Shown here: positions 15,965 through 28,238 of the stretch, one piece after another
How positions within the stretch are numbered: the stretch's first letter is position 1
Layout: each line of letters opens with the position of its first letter
Assembly: GCF_036127095.1 (NCBI RefSeq)
Contig: NZ_CP108006.1
Coordinates: 124,001-188,000, forward strand
Length of the DNA stretch: 64,000 bases
Direction of reading: 5' to 3'
Source: Streptomyces sp. NBC_00335
GTDB lineage: Bacteria > Actinomycetota > Actinomycetes > Streptomycetales > Streptomycetaceae
Translations under genes and position numbers: made by a program
The notes under the pieces: generated by a model
What the model was told of the DNA's origin: nothing
The model's database searches: none
The model's input: the letters and a program-made list of their open reading frames with translations, nothing else

Positions 15965-17940
15965 TGGGGATCTCCCTGCTGGTGCCCGTCGCCGTGGCGA
16001 CCCTGCGCAGGCGGTGGCTCGGCTTCGCGGGCTCCTTCGTCGCCCTCACCCTGGGCGTCGCCCTGATCTCGGCCACGGGGCTGCTGGTCAGCACGTCGGC
16101 GGGGCTCCAGAACAGCGACCCTTCGGCGCCGTCCCTGAAGAAGCTGCTCACCTTCATGGCGGGCATGTCCGGCTTCGTTTCGGTGTTCGTCGTCGCCTCG
16201 ACGTTCGCCTTCGCGGTCGCCGGGCGCCGCCGCGAGACGGCGCTGCTGCGGGCCGTCGGGGCGACCCCCCGTCAGGTCAGGCTGCTCGTCCTGGGCGAGG
16301 CGGTGGTCGTCTCGCTGGCGGCCTCGCTCTGCGGGGCGCTGCTGGGCCTCGCCGTGGCGCCGCTGTTCGCCCGCTGGCTGATCTCGCGCGGCGCGGCCCC
16401 CGAGGGCTTCACCGTGGAGTTCAGCGCCGGGCCGCTGCTGATCGCCGTGGCGATCGAGGTCGTGGTGGCGGTGGCCGGCGCCTACACGGCGGCCCGCCGC
16501 GCCGGCCGGGTGCGGCCGGTCGAGGCGCTCGGCGACGCGGCCGTCGACGGCCGGGTGATGACGCTCGGCCGCTGGCTGTGGGCGCTCGGCCACCTCGCCG
16601 TGTTCGCGGCCGTGCTGACCCTGTTCACCACGATGCCGCCCGGGATGAGCCGGGACCCGCAGCTGCGCGACCCGCAGAACGTGCCGGTCTGGTCGCTCCT
16701 GATCGACGGCATAGCGATCATGGCGGTGGCGTTGTTCGCCCCGCTCCTGGTCCCTCCGCTGGTGCGGCTGCTCACCCTGCCGGTGTCGCTGGCGGCCGGT
16801 GCGGTGGGCCTGCTGGCCCGGCAGAACGCGCTGGCCTCGGTACGGCGTACGGTCTCCACCGCGACCCCGATGTTCCTGGTGATCGGCCTGACCGGCACCG
16901 TGGTCGGCTCGACCCTGACCTTCGGGGACGCCCGGACGATCCAGTCGCGCGAGGCGCTCGCCGCGCAGTACGTCGTCGAACCTGACGGTGGCTCGGCCCT
17001 GGCCCCGGGCACCGTGGAGGAACTGCGCCGGCTGGACGGCGTACGCACCACCACGGTCCGCACCACCTGGCTGAACGGCCTCGAGGGTGGCACCGCGGCC
17101 GCCGGCTCCTCCCCCGCCACGGGCACCGTCGCAGCGACTGCGGTGGACGGGGACGCCGCCACGACCTGGCGGCTCCCGACCGAGTCCGGCTCCCTGGAGC
17201 GGCTCCAGGGACCCTCGGTCGCCGTCTCCGGCGCACTGGCCGCGGCCAACGGCTGGCAGGTCGGGGACACCCTCACCAGCTCGCTGGACGACGGAGCCCC
17301 CGTCACCCTGACCGTGGTCGCCCTGGTCGAGACGCCCCTCAGCCTCGCCGAGGTGCTCCTGCCGTACTCCGTCGTGGCCGGCCACCTGGACGGCGACCCG
17401 CAGCCCACCGCCGCCTTCCTCTCCACCTCCGCAGGGGCTCCGCCGCCGGTGCTGGACCCCGCCTCCCACGCGAAGGTCACCGCGGCTGCCGCGTGGGGCG
17501 GGAAGGACGACCCCCGGTCCCGGTCCGACTGGATCGCGATGATCGCCATCCTGGGCCCGGCACTGCTCTACGCCCTGATCGCGATCGTCAACACGATGAT
17601 GATGTCGACCGGCGACCGGCTGCGGGACTTCTCCACGCTCCGCCTCACCGGCGGCAACAACCGGCAGGTGCTCTCCATGGTCGGGGTCGAGGCGGCCTTG
17701 ACCGCGGCGACCGCCACGGTGCTCGCACTGCTGGTCACCACCGGGACCCAGGCCGCCACCCTGCTGCTGATCGGGCAGCGGATTCTGGTTTCCGGCCCGT
17801 CCCTTCCCCTGAGCCTGCCTTGGCCGGCGATCGGCGCCGCGGCCGCCGCCGGACTCGGCCTCGCGCTCGTCTCCAGCCTGCTGCCCGCGCGGCTCGCGCT
17901 GCGCGCCCGGGCACTGGACCTGGCTTCGGAACGTCAATGA
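15961..17940 (+). CDS. ABC transporter permease, FtsX-like
   Basis: 659 residues with the actinobacterial double-FtsX topology: an N-terminal helix (about 15-35), a first FtsX domain of three helices (about 65-180, with FAFAVAGRRRETALLRAVGATPRQ between helices, the typical coupling sequence), two more helices near 205-280, an extracellular domain of about 200 residues (325-515) and a second FtsX-like domain of three helices at the C-terminus (about 525-650). Partner of the upstream ATPase. Such systems export peptides, antibiotics or lipids or transmit signals to cell-wall enzymes; the substrate is unknown. No sensor kinase pair is adjacent. Confidence 0.88.
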   Translation: MMGISLLVPVAVATLRRRWLGFAGSFVALTLGVALISATGLLVSTSAGLQNSDPSAPSLKKLLTFMAGMSGFVSVFVVASTFAFAVAGRRRETALLRAVGATPRQVRLLVLGEAVVVSLAASLCGALLGLAVAPLFARWLISRGAAPEGFTVEFSAGPLLIAVAIEVVVAVAGAYTAARRAGRVRPVEALGDAAVDGRVMTLGRWLWALGHLAVFAAVLTLFTTMPPGMSRDPQLRDPQNVPVWSLLIDGIAIMAVALFAPLLVPPLVRLLTLPVSLAAGAVGLLARQNALASVRRTVSTATPMFLVIGLTGTVVGSTLTFGDARTIQSREALAAQYVVEPDGGSALAPGTVEELRRLDGVRTTTVRTTWLNGLEGGTAAAGSSPATGTVAATAVDGDAATTWRLPTESGSLERLQGPSVAVSGALAAANGWQVGDTLTSSLDDGAPVTLTVVALVETPLSLAEVLLPYSVVAGHLDGDPQPTAAFLSTSAGAPPPVLDPASHAKVTAAAAWGGKDDPRSRSDWIAMIAILGPALLYALIAIVNTMMMSTGDRLRDFSTLRLTGGNNRQVLSMVGVEAALTAATATVLALLVTTGTQAATLLLIGQRILVSGPSLPLSLPWPAIGAAAAAGLGLALVSSLLPARLALRARALDLASERQ

Positions 17941-17980
17941 GCACTCTCTCGCCACCATTCGAGCTCGGGGAGGACCACCG

Positions 17981-18416
17981 ATGAGCTCCGCCACGCTCCT
18001 TGCCTTCCGCGATACCGGCTCGCCCGCCGACGTGCGCAGACCGGCCGTTCCGCCGACCGAGGAGCCGTCGCTGGCCACCGTCGCGGCGCTGGGCACCGAG
18101 GCCGACGTGCGCGGCCGCGACGGGACCCACCGGCACTCGCTGTTCGCGGGGCTCGGCGGGATCTGCTCGCTGGCCGCCCCACGGATGGCCGCCTTCGGCA
18201 TGACGGTCGTCGCGTACGCCCCTTGCACAGACGGCAAATCGGCCGCGCGGGCCGGGGTACGGCTCCTCCCCCCTCGCCGCCCGCGGGGCGGCATCGTCGA
18301 CGATCAGGCGCTGTACGAGGCCCTCGCGGAAGGCAGGGACACGCGCGCCGGGCCGGACATCCTCGCCACTGCTCGCGCCGGCGGGCGAAGCGGACCCAGA
18401 CGCGGTCAACGGCTGA
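17981..18416 (+). pseudogene. Decayed D-isomer-specific 2-hydroxyacid dehydrogenase
   Basis: A start with a good ribosome binding site (GGGGAGGA) opens a frame holding pieces of the NAD-binding domain of the 2-hydroxyacid/phosphoglycerate dehydrogenase family: GLGGICSLAAPRMAAFGMTV (the GxGxxG fold, second Gly altered) and then RGGIVDDQALYEALAEG, which matches the family motif RGxxVDExALxxAL. About 60-70 residues that normally separate these (including the catalytic Arg region) are missing, the N-terminal substrate domain is cut down, and the last part reads correctly only in the next frame, ending at TGA 18414. So it has an internal deletion and a frameshift. It sits between the ABC exporter and chorismate mutase genes. 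Confidence 0.6.
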
Positions 18417-18470
18417 CCTGCCCCCACCCACCCCACTCCCCCCTCGAACCACCCCCCGAAGGAGCACGCC

Positions 18471-18779
18471 ATGACTACGCAGACCGTATCCGCCGCGCCG
18501 ACGACCACGCCCGAGGCCGCCATCGCGAGCCTGAGGAACTCCATCGACCTCATCGACCAGGAGATCCTGCAGTTGCTCGAAGGCCGGCGCCGACTCTCCG
18601 AGGACGTCCAACGCTCCCGAATGTCCTCGGGAGGACGGCGGACCGAGTTGGGCCGCGAGAACGTGATCATCAAGCGCTACGCCGACCGCCTCGGACGGCC
18701 CGGCGGAACCATCGCCCTGGCCATGCTGGAGTTCTGCCGGGGATCGACGGCGGTGCTCGCAGGCGGCACACCGCGCTGA
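18471..18779 (+). CDS. Chorismate mutase, AroQ class
   Basis: 102 residues, an all-helical AroQ-type chorismate mutase that rearranges chorismate to prephenate for Phe/Tyr. Active-site positions are recognisable: LRNSIDLID (first Arg), LLEGRRRL, an Arg where E. coli has Lys39 (VQRSRMS), and GREN (Arg51/Glu52 equivalents). The Gly-Gly loop SSGGRR and the C-terminal ALAMLEFCRG match the short actinobacterial subclass that in Mycobacterium tuberculosis is activated by DAHP synthase. GAAGGAG lies 6 bp before ATG. The upstream neighbour is the decayed dehydrogenase, so no intact pathway is visible here. Confidence 0.85.
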   Translation: MTTQTVSAAPTTTPEAAIASLRNSIDLIDQEILQLLEGRRRLSEDVQRSRMSSGGRRTELGRENVIIKRYADRLGRPGGTIALAMLEFCRGSTAVLAGGTPR

Positions 18780-19223
18780 CCGGCCCAAGACCGCTCGCCT
18801 GCCTGCCCCCTGCCCCCGTGGGGCCAGGCGGGCGGGCCAACTCGGGCCGGCATCGCCCGTACGTTCCGGAACATACGACTGTTCGCCGGCATGTCCGCCC
18901 TGGAGAAAGTGGTGGTCGGCCGGCACACCCGCATCGACCAAGGGGTGCTCACGGCGATCGCGTGGGGCCCCCGCTACCAGCGCGGCGAACGGGAGTCGCG
19001 CGCACATCGCACCTGGCCCTGTGAGCTACCGGCCCTGCCCTCCGATAAGCCGCGGATACCCGGCCGGCTTGGCCCTGCTGCCCGTCGGGCGCTGATGATC
19101 ACTCCACTGTCAGAAGGAGCGAACGGTCGGCTCCGCTCCCCACGTATACACATCCGCTTCCCTGCACGCCGACAGAGCGCATGCAGCACGGCGCGATACC
19201 AGATGGGGCCAGCCCTGTCTCAC
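18780..19223. other. Intergenic stretch, no gene seen
   Basis: 444 bp between chorismate mutase and the convergent HEAT-repeat gene. Open frames here are short, rich in Arg/Pro and lack ribosome binding sites or third-position bias. I see no clear terminator or other signal. Confidence 0.55.
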
Positions 19224-19664
19224 CTATTCAGCGTGGAGAACGCAATGGATCCCGGTCAGGCTTTCCTTCAGCTCGCGAGCCCCCAGGGCGACGCGTTCGT
19301 CAGGATCCTGCGTCAACTCCTCGCAGAGCCGCAGCGCGTCGTCGCGGTCACTGGCGTAGACGGCGAATGCATCGCGGACCGCGGTGTGGATCCAATCGCC
19401 GTGGTTCGGGCTGGCGACGGCCAGCGCGGACGCGACAATCAGCAGTCCGGCCCTGTCCTGCCGTCGAAGCAGGGCTTCTGCGGTCGCCCGTGTGACGAAG
19501 GTGTCTTCGCGGTCGAGCACCAGCTCCAGCAGCGGGTCGGCAGCCTCCCCCATCTCCGCAAAGGTCGCCAGACCGCGACCGGCGTCCGCCCGGTCCCCAG
19601 AGTCGCTGCTCCGCCCGAGCTCGACGAGGGCCACGACGGCAGCACGCCGCGGTGCGCTGTTCAC
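19224..19664 (-). CDS. HEAT-repeat-like protein
   Basis: 146 residues, all helical, cytoplasmic. Helix pairs with HEAT/ARM-like spacing are visible: RRAAVVALVELGRSSDSGDR, ATAEALLRRQDRAGLLIVAS, then DDALRLCEELTQDPDERVA. The family occurs widely in streptomycetes as a short stand-alone protein, function unknown. I chose GTG 19664 (VNSAPRRAAV) since homologues, as I recall them, begin at this point; the open frame upstream runs through a GPVGPVGPV repeat with no coding bias. No neighbours on the same strand within the same transcription unit. Confidence 0.65.
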   Translation of the reverse strand: MNSAPRRAAVVALVELGRSSDSGDRADAGRGLATFAEMGEAADPLLELVLDREDTFVTRATAEALLRRQDRAGLLIVASALAVASPNHGDWIHTAVRDAFAVYASDRDDALRLCEELTQDPDERVALGARELKESLTGIHCVLHAE

Positions 19665-19704
19665 CAGTTTGCCGACCCCTCCCCCGAGTTTCGGCAAAAC
19701 TAGC

Positions 19705-19730
19705 ACCACGGGCCCCACGGGCCCCACGGG
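19705..19730. repeat. 9-bp tandem repeat GCCCCACGG
   Basis: Nearly three copies of GCCCCACGG upstream of the HEAT-repeat gene. On the minus strand it would encode Gly-Pro-Val repeats. Confidence 0.75.
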
Positions 19731-19962
19731 ACCGAGTGGGCACCCTGTCGGGATCTGGCCGACCGGCCCCGAAGGCGCCGTCCGTTCAGCAACCCCAGTG
19801 CCCACCAGGTCAGCTCACCCCACTCAAGGCGGCTGCCATCGTCGTGGAATTCCTTCTCGGCCCAGCGCGCGACCCCACCGGTCGGCGGCGTCGCGGCTCA
19901 GCACGGTCGGTGTGTGAACAGTGGTCAGCAGCCCGTCGCCGCCACCGTTGCCCGACGCGGCA

Positions 19963-22760
<2,798 letters not shown>

Positions 22761-23020
22761 CAACACGAGGGCACCGCGCCGGCGCGGGAGGAACGACACC
22801 GACCCGGTCCCGAGTCCCGGCGGACCAGGGCCTTGTGGAGCGTGGCAGAGGCAGCCCGCCCCCGTTGGAGGTCGGCGCAGCCGGCCGTGACGGACTTCGC
22901 GCACGGTGAGCCGCCCCGTGGGCGTCCTGCGGACCTAACGGTCCGATATGGGCTTGAATGGGAATAACGTGACATTCCATCACGGCATGCGGTTCCCGAC
23001 TCTTGGCGAAGGGGGCTTCG

Positions 23021-24694
23021 TTGGAGGCCGATCAACGTTCCCGCACGGACAGGGTGGTCTTCGGGGTCACCGCGGGTCTGACGCTCGCGTTCGTCCTGTG
23101 GGGCGCAGTGGCGACGGACTCGCTGGAGAGCGTGTCGAGCAGCCTGCTCGAAGGGCTCATCCACAACGGCGGCTGGGCCTTCATGCTCGCCGCCAGCGCC
23201 TTCGTCGTCTTCGCCCTCTGGTTGGCGATCAGCCGCTACGGCCGGATCCGCCTCGGCCGCGAGGACGAGCCGCCGGAGTTCCGCACCGTCTCCTGGGTCG
23301 CCATGATGTTCAGCGCCGGCATGGGCATCGGGCTCATGTTCTACGGCGTGAGCGAACCCCTGGCACACTACGAGAATCCGCCGCCCGGCACCCACCCCGT
23401 CGACTCCGCCGAGCGGATGCAGACCTCGATGGCCACCACCCTGTTCCACTGGACGCTCCACCCGTGGGCGATCTACGCGGTCGTCGGCCTCGCCATCGCC
23501 TACAGCACGTTCCGTCGCGACCGCCGCCAGACGATCAGCGCGGTGTTCGAGCCGCTGATCGGCGCCCGGCACGCGCACGGCGCCATCGGCCGTGTCATCG
23601 ACATCGTGGCAATCTTCGCCACCCTCTTCGGCTCCGCGGCCTCGCTGGGCCTCGGGGCCCTCCAGATCGGCAGCGGCTTCCGTGAGCTGGGCTGGATGGA
23701 TTCGGTCAGCACCGCACTCCTCGTCGCCGTCATCGCCGTCCTGACCGTCGCTTTCGTCGCCTCCGCGGTCTCCGGCGTGGAACGCGGCATCCAGTGGCTG
23801 TCGAACATCAACATGGTGCTCGCCCTCCTGCTCGTCGTGTTCGTGTTCATCGCCGGGCCGACCATCATCGTGCTCGACCTCCTGCCCACCTCGCTCGGCG
23901 CCTACCTGGGCGACCTCCCCCAGCTCATCGGCCGCACCGAGGCCACCGGCGCCGGCGAGGTCGCCGAATGGCTGGGCAGCTGGACGGTCTTCTACTGGGC
24001 CTGGTGGATCTCCTGGACCCCCTTCGTCGGCATGTTCATCGCCCGGATCAGCCGCGGACGCACCATCCGGCAGTTCATCGGCGGCGTCATCCTCGTACCG
24101 AGCACGGTCAGCCTGCTGTGGTTCGCCGTCTTCGGCGGCACGGCCATGAAGCTCCGGGAGAGCGGCGGTCTCGACAAGGAGAGCACCCCCGAGGGACAGC
24201 TCTTCGGGCTGCTCCAGCAGTTCCCCATCTCCACCGCAATGAGCCTGCTGGTCATGGTCCTCGTCGCCATCTTCTTCGTCTCCGGCGCCGACGCCGCCTC
24301 CATCGTGATGGGCACGCTCTCGCAGAAGGGCGTCCTGGAACCGGCCCGGCTGGTGGTCGTCTTCTGGGGCGTGGTCACCGGCGCCGTCGCGGCCGTCATG
24401 CTCCTCATCGGCAACGGCAAGGGCGACGCGCTCGCCGGATTGCAGAACCTGACGATCCTCGTGGCGGCGCCGTTCACCCTGGTCATGATCGGCATGTGCG
24501 TGGCACTCGTACGGGACCTGCGGCAGGACCCGCTCATCATCCAGGGCGAACAGGGCGAGGAAGCCGTCGCCGTCGCCGTCGCCGCCGGCCACGAGGAGTA
24601 CGGCGGCGACTTCGAGATCCGCATCGGCCCGGCCGGCGACCCGGAAGCGGACACCGCACAACCGCCCGCGGCACCTTCGACCCCGGACCGGTAG
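23021..24694 (+). CDS. BCCT family transporter (betaine/choline/carnitine)
   Basis: 557 residues with 12 predicted membrane helices between about 12 and 500. Family signatures are clear: FSAGMGIGLMFYGVSEPL (glycine-rich unwound helix) near 100-117 and the Trp-rich segment FYWAWWISWTPFVGMFIARI near 325-345, where quaternary-ammonium substrates are held by aromatic residues. Sodium- or proton-coupled uptake of betaine-type solutes, likely for osmoprotection. I chose TTG 23021 because GAAGGGGG lies 5 bp upstream; TTG 23003 would place that ribosome binding site inside the gene. The hydrophilic acidic tail (about 60 residues) may sense osmotic or ionic state, as in BetP. Confidence 0.88.
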   Translation: MEADQRSRTDRVVFGVTAGLTLAFVLWGAVATDSLESVSSSLLEGLIHNGGWAFMLAASAFVVFALWLAISRYGRIRLGREDEPPEFRTVSWVAMMFSAGMGIGLMFYGVSEPLAHYENPPPGTHPVDSAERMQTSMATTLFHWTLHPWAIYAVVGLAIAYSTFRRDRRQTISAVFEPLIGARHAHGAIGRVIDIVAIFATLFGSAASLGLGALQIGSGFRELGWMDSVSTALLVAVIAVLTVAFVASAVSGVERGIQWLSNINMVLALLLVVFVFIAGPTIIVLDLLPTSLGAYLGDLPQLIGRTEATGAGEVAEWLGSWTVFYWAWWISWTPFVGMFIARISRGRTIRQFIGGVILVPSTVSLLWFAVFGGTAMKLRESGGLDKESTPEGQLFGLLQQFPISTAMSLLVMVLVAIFFVSGADAASIVMGTLSQKGVLEPARLVVVFWGVVTGAVAAVMLLIGNGKGDALAGLQNLTILVAAPFTLVMIGMCVALVRDLRQDPLIIQGEQGEEAVAVAVAAGHEEYGGDFEIRIGPAGDPEADTAQPPAAPSTPDR

Positions 24695-25200
24695 GACATC
24701 CGGGAGGTTCTCGGACAAGGGACACGCACTCGGCAGCATCGGCTCGTGACGGGGCATGGCCAGGGACGGCCATGCCCATGGAGCACCGCCCGAGCCGGAC
24801 CAGGCCGAGGCCGAGGTCGAGGTCGAGGTCGAGGTCGAGGTCGAGGTCGAGGTCGAAAATGTCGACGCGGTCGTGCACCCGGACAACGCTCTGAATGGCG
24901 TGTTTTTTCAGCCAAACAATCGGACTCGCATTTACTCGCACTTTGACCACTATGTGCCACCCGTTCCAGGGATCAAGCGGTGGCTCGACGACTCAGACGC
25001 CGGGCGGGGAGGAGGGTATTGCGCGCCCCTTGGCGCTGAAACAAACGGAGTTACGACCTCCGCCGAAATCGGGCCACGAGTGCCCGAGGAGCCCGCGAAA
25101 TTCCGGGCACGGCGATCGAAAGCGACCCTATGTTCGAAAGATCATCGAGGGGGCAGTCCGCTGCCTCACCTCGGAGTTCATCGAATGAAGGGTGTATTGA
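24695..25200. other. Intergenic stretch with hexamer repeat; no gene
   Basis: 506 bp. Holds the GAGGTC repeat (24807-24854) and then a relatively A/T-rich part (about 24880-25200) that should contain the promoter of the secreted protease gene. Open frames through the hexamer give only Glu-Val or Asp-Leu repeats and have no ribosome binding site. Confidence 0.6.
24807..24854. repeat. Hexanucleotide tandem repeat (GAGGTC)n
   Basis: Seven exact GAGGTC units (24813-24854) preceded by one GAGGCC. Six-base units keep any overlapping frame and encode Glu-Val repeats on the plus strand. Lies 113 bp after the BCCT gene. Confidence 0.9.
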
Positions 25201-28173
25201 GTGAGAGCGAATTCGGCGTTCCGGTCCCTCGGGGCTGGGGCGTGTACGGCCGCGCTGCTCCTGTCGGCTGCGGCAGGTGCGGCGGCGCAGCCCTCCGCCG
25301 CAGGGCCATCGGCCGGGGGGCCATCGCCCGATGCCGCTCCCTCATGGACGGCCAGGGATGCGCAGGGACTCTTGTCGCCCAAGCGCATGGCGGCGGCTCA
25401 GCCTTGGAACCCGCAGGGCGGCACGGAATCCGCGGGCCGCACGCTGGGTGTCCGCTTCCCGACGCAGAACGCGGAAGGCCCGGACACCGGGGTGCTCTTC
25501 CGTTTGACGAAGAAGGGGCTGTACTTCTGTGGGGCGGGCGTCACCTCCAGCCCGTACCGCAATCTGATCGCGACGGCCGCCGACTGCCTGACCGGTGACC
25601 CGGCCGACAAGCTGGCCTTCGCGCCGCAGATCGCCAAGAACGCCTCCGGCGTCATCGAGGCGCCGAAGGGTGTCTACGCCGTCAAGAGGCAGGGGAATCG
25701 CTCTCTCGTATGGGCCGGCTCCGACGCGGCCCCTACCGCCTCCAAGGCCGCCGTCGGCTTCGCCGTGGTCGACAAGGGCATCAACGGCGACCAACTCGAG
25801 GACACCGTCCCCGGCCACCGCCTGCTGACTGACGCCGGCCGCACCCACAAGGGTGTTCGGGTCGCCGGTCACGGAGTCTCCGGGACGCGGCCGGCCGAGC
25901 CGTGCGTCGGTGACACGTCCGAAGCAGGCGTGCCGGGTAGCCGGACCCGGTACCAGCAGCTCGACTGCGGCCCGGCCGGCGCGGGAATCGCCGATGGCTC
26001 GGCCTTCATCGCCGACTACGACACGAAGACACGAGTCGGCAGCCTCATCGGTGTCTCACAGGACGCCGCTGCTCCTCAGACCCCTTCCCTGATCCGCAGC
26101 GCGTACTTCGACGACGCCGTCCAGGCCCTCTACGACGAGGCCGTCAGCGGCAGCAAGCCATCTGTGACACCGCCCGTCACCCTGCCCGGCGTCACCCCCC
26201 AGCAGCCGGCGCCCCGGCCCACGCCCTCCGGTACTCCCGCTTCCCCCTCCTCACCCCCCAAGTCGTCGGTTCCGGCAGATCCGACGAGCCCTGCGGGCGA
26301 TGGGCTCAAGGCGACGCTGGCCCAGATCGAGGCCGCCAAGAAGGCCGAGGCGTACTGGACACCCGAACGCATCGCCAAGGCGTCTCCCGTGCACGGCGGC
26401 AAGCAGTCCGCCCCGGGAGCCGCGCGCGAGAACAGGATCGCCGCGGCCGCGCCGTCCCACTTCGACAACAACGGGATCGCAACGGTGGGCGTGTTCCTCA
26501 TCAACGAGGATGACGATCCGCAGTCGGACCCGGGCGGCCGCGACCAGTTCTGCTCGGCGAGTTCCGTGTCCTCGCCCACCAAGTCGCTGGTGCTCACGGC
26601 CGCACACTGCCTGAACGACAACGACCGGTGGAAGCAGCTCGCCTTCGCACCCGGCTGGAAGCCGGACCCCAAGGACCCGAGCCGGGGCATAGCCCCCTAC
26701 GGCATCTTCCCGATGGTGGCGGGAAAGCTCTACATCGACGGCAGGTACCTCACCCAGGGGCCCGCCAAGGCCGACGACCTCGATTTCGCTTTCATGCGGG
26801 TCGGCCCCAACTCGAAGGGCCAGTTCCTCGAGAACGCCACCGGCATGGGCAACTCGCTCACCACGCTGTCGTCCCAGCAGCTCAGCCAGAAGAACGTGAG
26901 CCTCTTCGGATTCCCCGGAGGATCCAAGGCACCGCTCGTCTGCCCCTCCACGAACACCACCGCCTACTCCGGACGGTTCGTGAAGATTGCCTGCAAGGGC
27001 TACGCCGGCGGTGTGTCCGGCGGCCCCTTCCTCCGCAACTTCGACGGCAAGCGCGGAGACGTGATCGGCGTCATCGGCGGATGGAAGACCGGCGGAACCA
27101 TCGATGACGAGTCCTACTCCTCCCAGTTCGACGCCGACATCATCCGCCTCTACAACCAGGCGGTGAACGACTACGAGCCCGACAAGCCCACCGGCGGGAC
27201 CATGGGCAACGGAGACCTCTGGAAGCACGCCACCGGCGCCGTTTCCGGCACCTTCCACACCAGCTCCCAGGAGTTCGGAGACTCGGACCTCATCGTCAAG
27301 TGGGACGACGGAGAGGTCACGCTGTACCCGGGCGACCAGAACTTCGGCTTCTACGCCGGCTGCAAGCCCGGCGAGCCCTGCGAGACGCAGCTGGCCAAGC
27401 CGAACGACATGTGGAAGAACTACGCGGACCTCATCACTGCGGGCGACTACGCGGGTACCAACGCCTACGACCTCATGGTGAAGTGGGTGGACGGCGAAGT
27501 CACCATCTACCCGGACGTCAGCCAGAACACCCGGCTTCCCACCGCTCTGGACCAACACCTGCCCAACGAGATCAACGTCGCTGCGGCGGACTCCGTCTTC
27601 AAGTACGCCCACGGCTTCGCCACCGGAAAGTACGGCGGCAACCAGTGGCCCGATGACCTGATCGTCCGATGGAGCGACGGCGAGGTCACCAAGTACACCG
27701 ACATCGACGGCGCCGGACTCCACGCCGAAGAGCAGCTCGCGGCGCCGAACGAAGTCTGGAAGACCGCCAACCTCATCACCGGCGGCGACCTGGACGGCGA
27801 CAGCACCGGGACCGCCCCCAACCACGACCTGCTCGTCGTATGGGCCGGCGGCAAGGTCAGCGTCTTCCCCGACGTGAACACGGGCCGGTTGCAGAACGAG
27901 AGCGTCGTCGCATCGAGCTCCACATGGACCTACGCGCGGGTGATCGCCCTGGGCGAGTACGGCATGAACGACTGGGAGGACGACCTCTTCGTCCGCTGGT
28001 CGGACGGCGAGGTGACCGTATACGGGAACACCCAGGCCGACGGCGTCGGCCGCGAATACCAACTCGTGCCACCGGCCGCGGCGGGATTCGCAGCCGCGAC
28101 GAACGGCGCCGTCCGTACGGACGACCCCTGTGCCAAGGTGTGTGGACCGGAACTGTACCGCCGTAGCCACTGA
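25201..28173 (+). CDS. Secreted tandem trypsin-like protein: pseudoprotease, protease, repeat domain
   Basis: 990 residues. A signal peptide (basic start, hydrophobic 12-28, Ala-Gln cleavage) exports it. Residues 95-310 form a chymotrypsin-like domain without its triad: the TAAHC motif reads TAADC (Asp128), and the Ser motif reads GIADGS. A Pro-rich linker (315-365) leads to a second domain, 425-655, with an intact triad: LTAAHC (His469), DDLDFAF (Asp528) and GVSGGP (Ser606). From about 665 to 960 there are five repeats of the form DLIVxWxDGEVTxYP spaced about 60-70 residues, like FG-GAP/propeller blades, likely a binding module. GTG 25201 follows GAAGGGTG. Followed by a hairpin and a lipoprotein gene. 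Confidence 0.85.
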   Translation: MRANSAFRSLGAGACTAALLLSAAAGAAAQPSAAGPSAGGPSPDAAPSWTARDAQGLLSPKRMAAAQPWNPQGGTESAGRTLGVRFPTQNAEGPDTGVLFRLTKKGLYFCGAGVTSSPYRNLIATAADCLTGDPADKLAFAPQIAKNASGVIEAPKGVYAVKRQGNRSLVWAGSDAAPTASKAAVGFAVVDKGINGDQLEDTVPGHRLLTDAGRTHKGVRVAGHGVSGTRPAEPCVGDTSEAGVPGSRTRYQQLDCGPAGAGIADGSAFIADYDTKTRVGSLIGVSQDAAAPQTPSLIRSAYFDDAVQALYDEAVSGSKPSVTPPVTLPGVTPQQPAPRPTPSGTPASPSSPPKSSVPADPTSPAGDGLKATLAQIEAAKKAEAYWTPERIAKASPVHGGKQSAPGAARENRIAAAAPSHFDNNGIATVGVFLINEDDDPQSDPGGRDQFCSASSVSSPTKSLVLTAAHCLNDNDRWKQLAFAPGWKPDPKDPSRGIAPYGIFPMVAGKLYIDGRYLTQGPAKADDLDFAFMRVGPNSKGQFLENATGMGNSLTTLSSQQLSQKNVSLFGFPGGSKAPLVCPSTNTTAYSGRFVKIACKGYAGGVSGGPFLRNFDGKRGDVIGVIGGWKTGGTIDDESYSSQFDADIIRLYNQAVNDYEPDKPTGGTMGNGDLWKHATGAVSGTFHTSSQEFGDSDLIVKWDDGEVTLYPGDQNFGFYAGCKPGEPCETQLAKPNDMWKNYADLITAGDYAGTNAYDLMVKWVDGEVTIYPDVSQNTRLPTALDQHLPNEINVAAADSVFKYAHGFATGKYGGNQWPDDLIVRWSDGEVTKYTDIDGAGLHAEEQLAAPNEVWKTANLITGGDLDGDSTGTAPNHDLLVVWAGGKVSVFPDVNTGRLQNESVVASSSTWTYARVIALGEYGMNDWEDDLFVRWSDGEVTVYGNTQADGVGREYQLVPPAAAGFAAATNGAVRTDDPCAKVCGPELYRRSH

Positions 28174-28184
28174 CCGACCCCTGC

Positions 28185-28218
28185 CCGTGGGGGGGCTTCA
28201 CCTCGAAGCCCCCCACGG
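28185..28218 (+). terminator. Hairpin after the secreted protease gene
   Basis: CCGTGGGGGGGCTTC (28185-28199), loop ACCTC, GAAGCCCCCCACGG (28205-28218); a 14-bp stem with one bulged G. It starts 12 bp after the stop codon and ends 21 bp before the lipoprotein gene, so it may act as terminator or attenuator between the two. Confidence 0.65.
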
Positions 28219-28238
28219 TACGAAACAAGGACACCGAC

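Noticed and set aside
24756..25598. Open frame with Glu-Val repeats across the GAGGTC array
   Set aside because: Repeat-driven frame with no ribosome binding site; its later part overlaps the secreted protease gene in the wrong frame.
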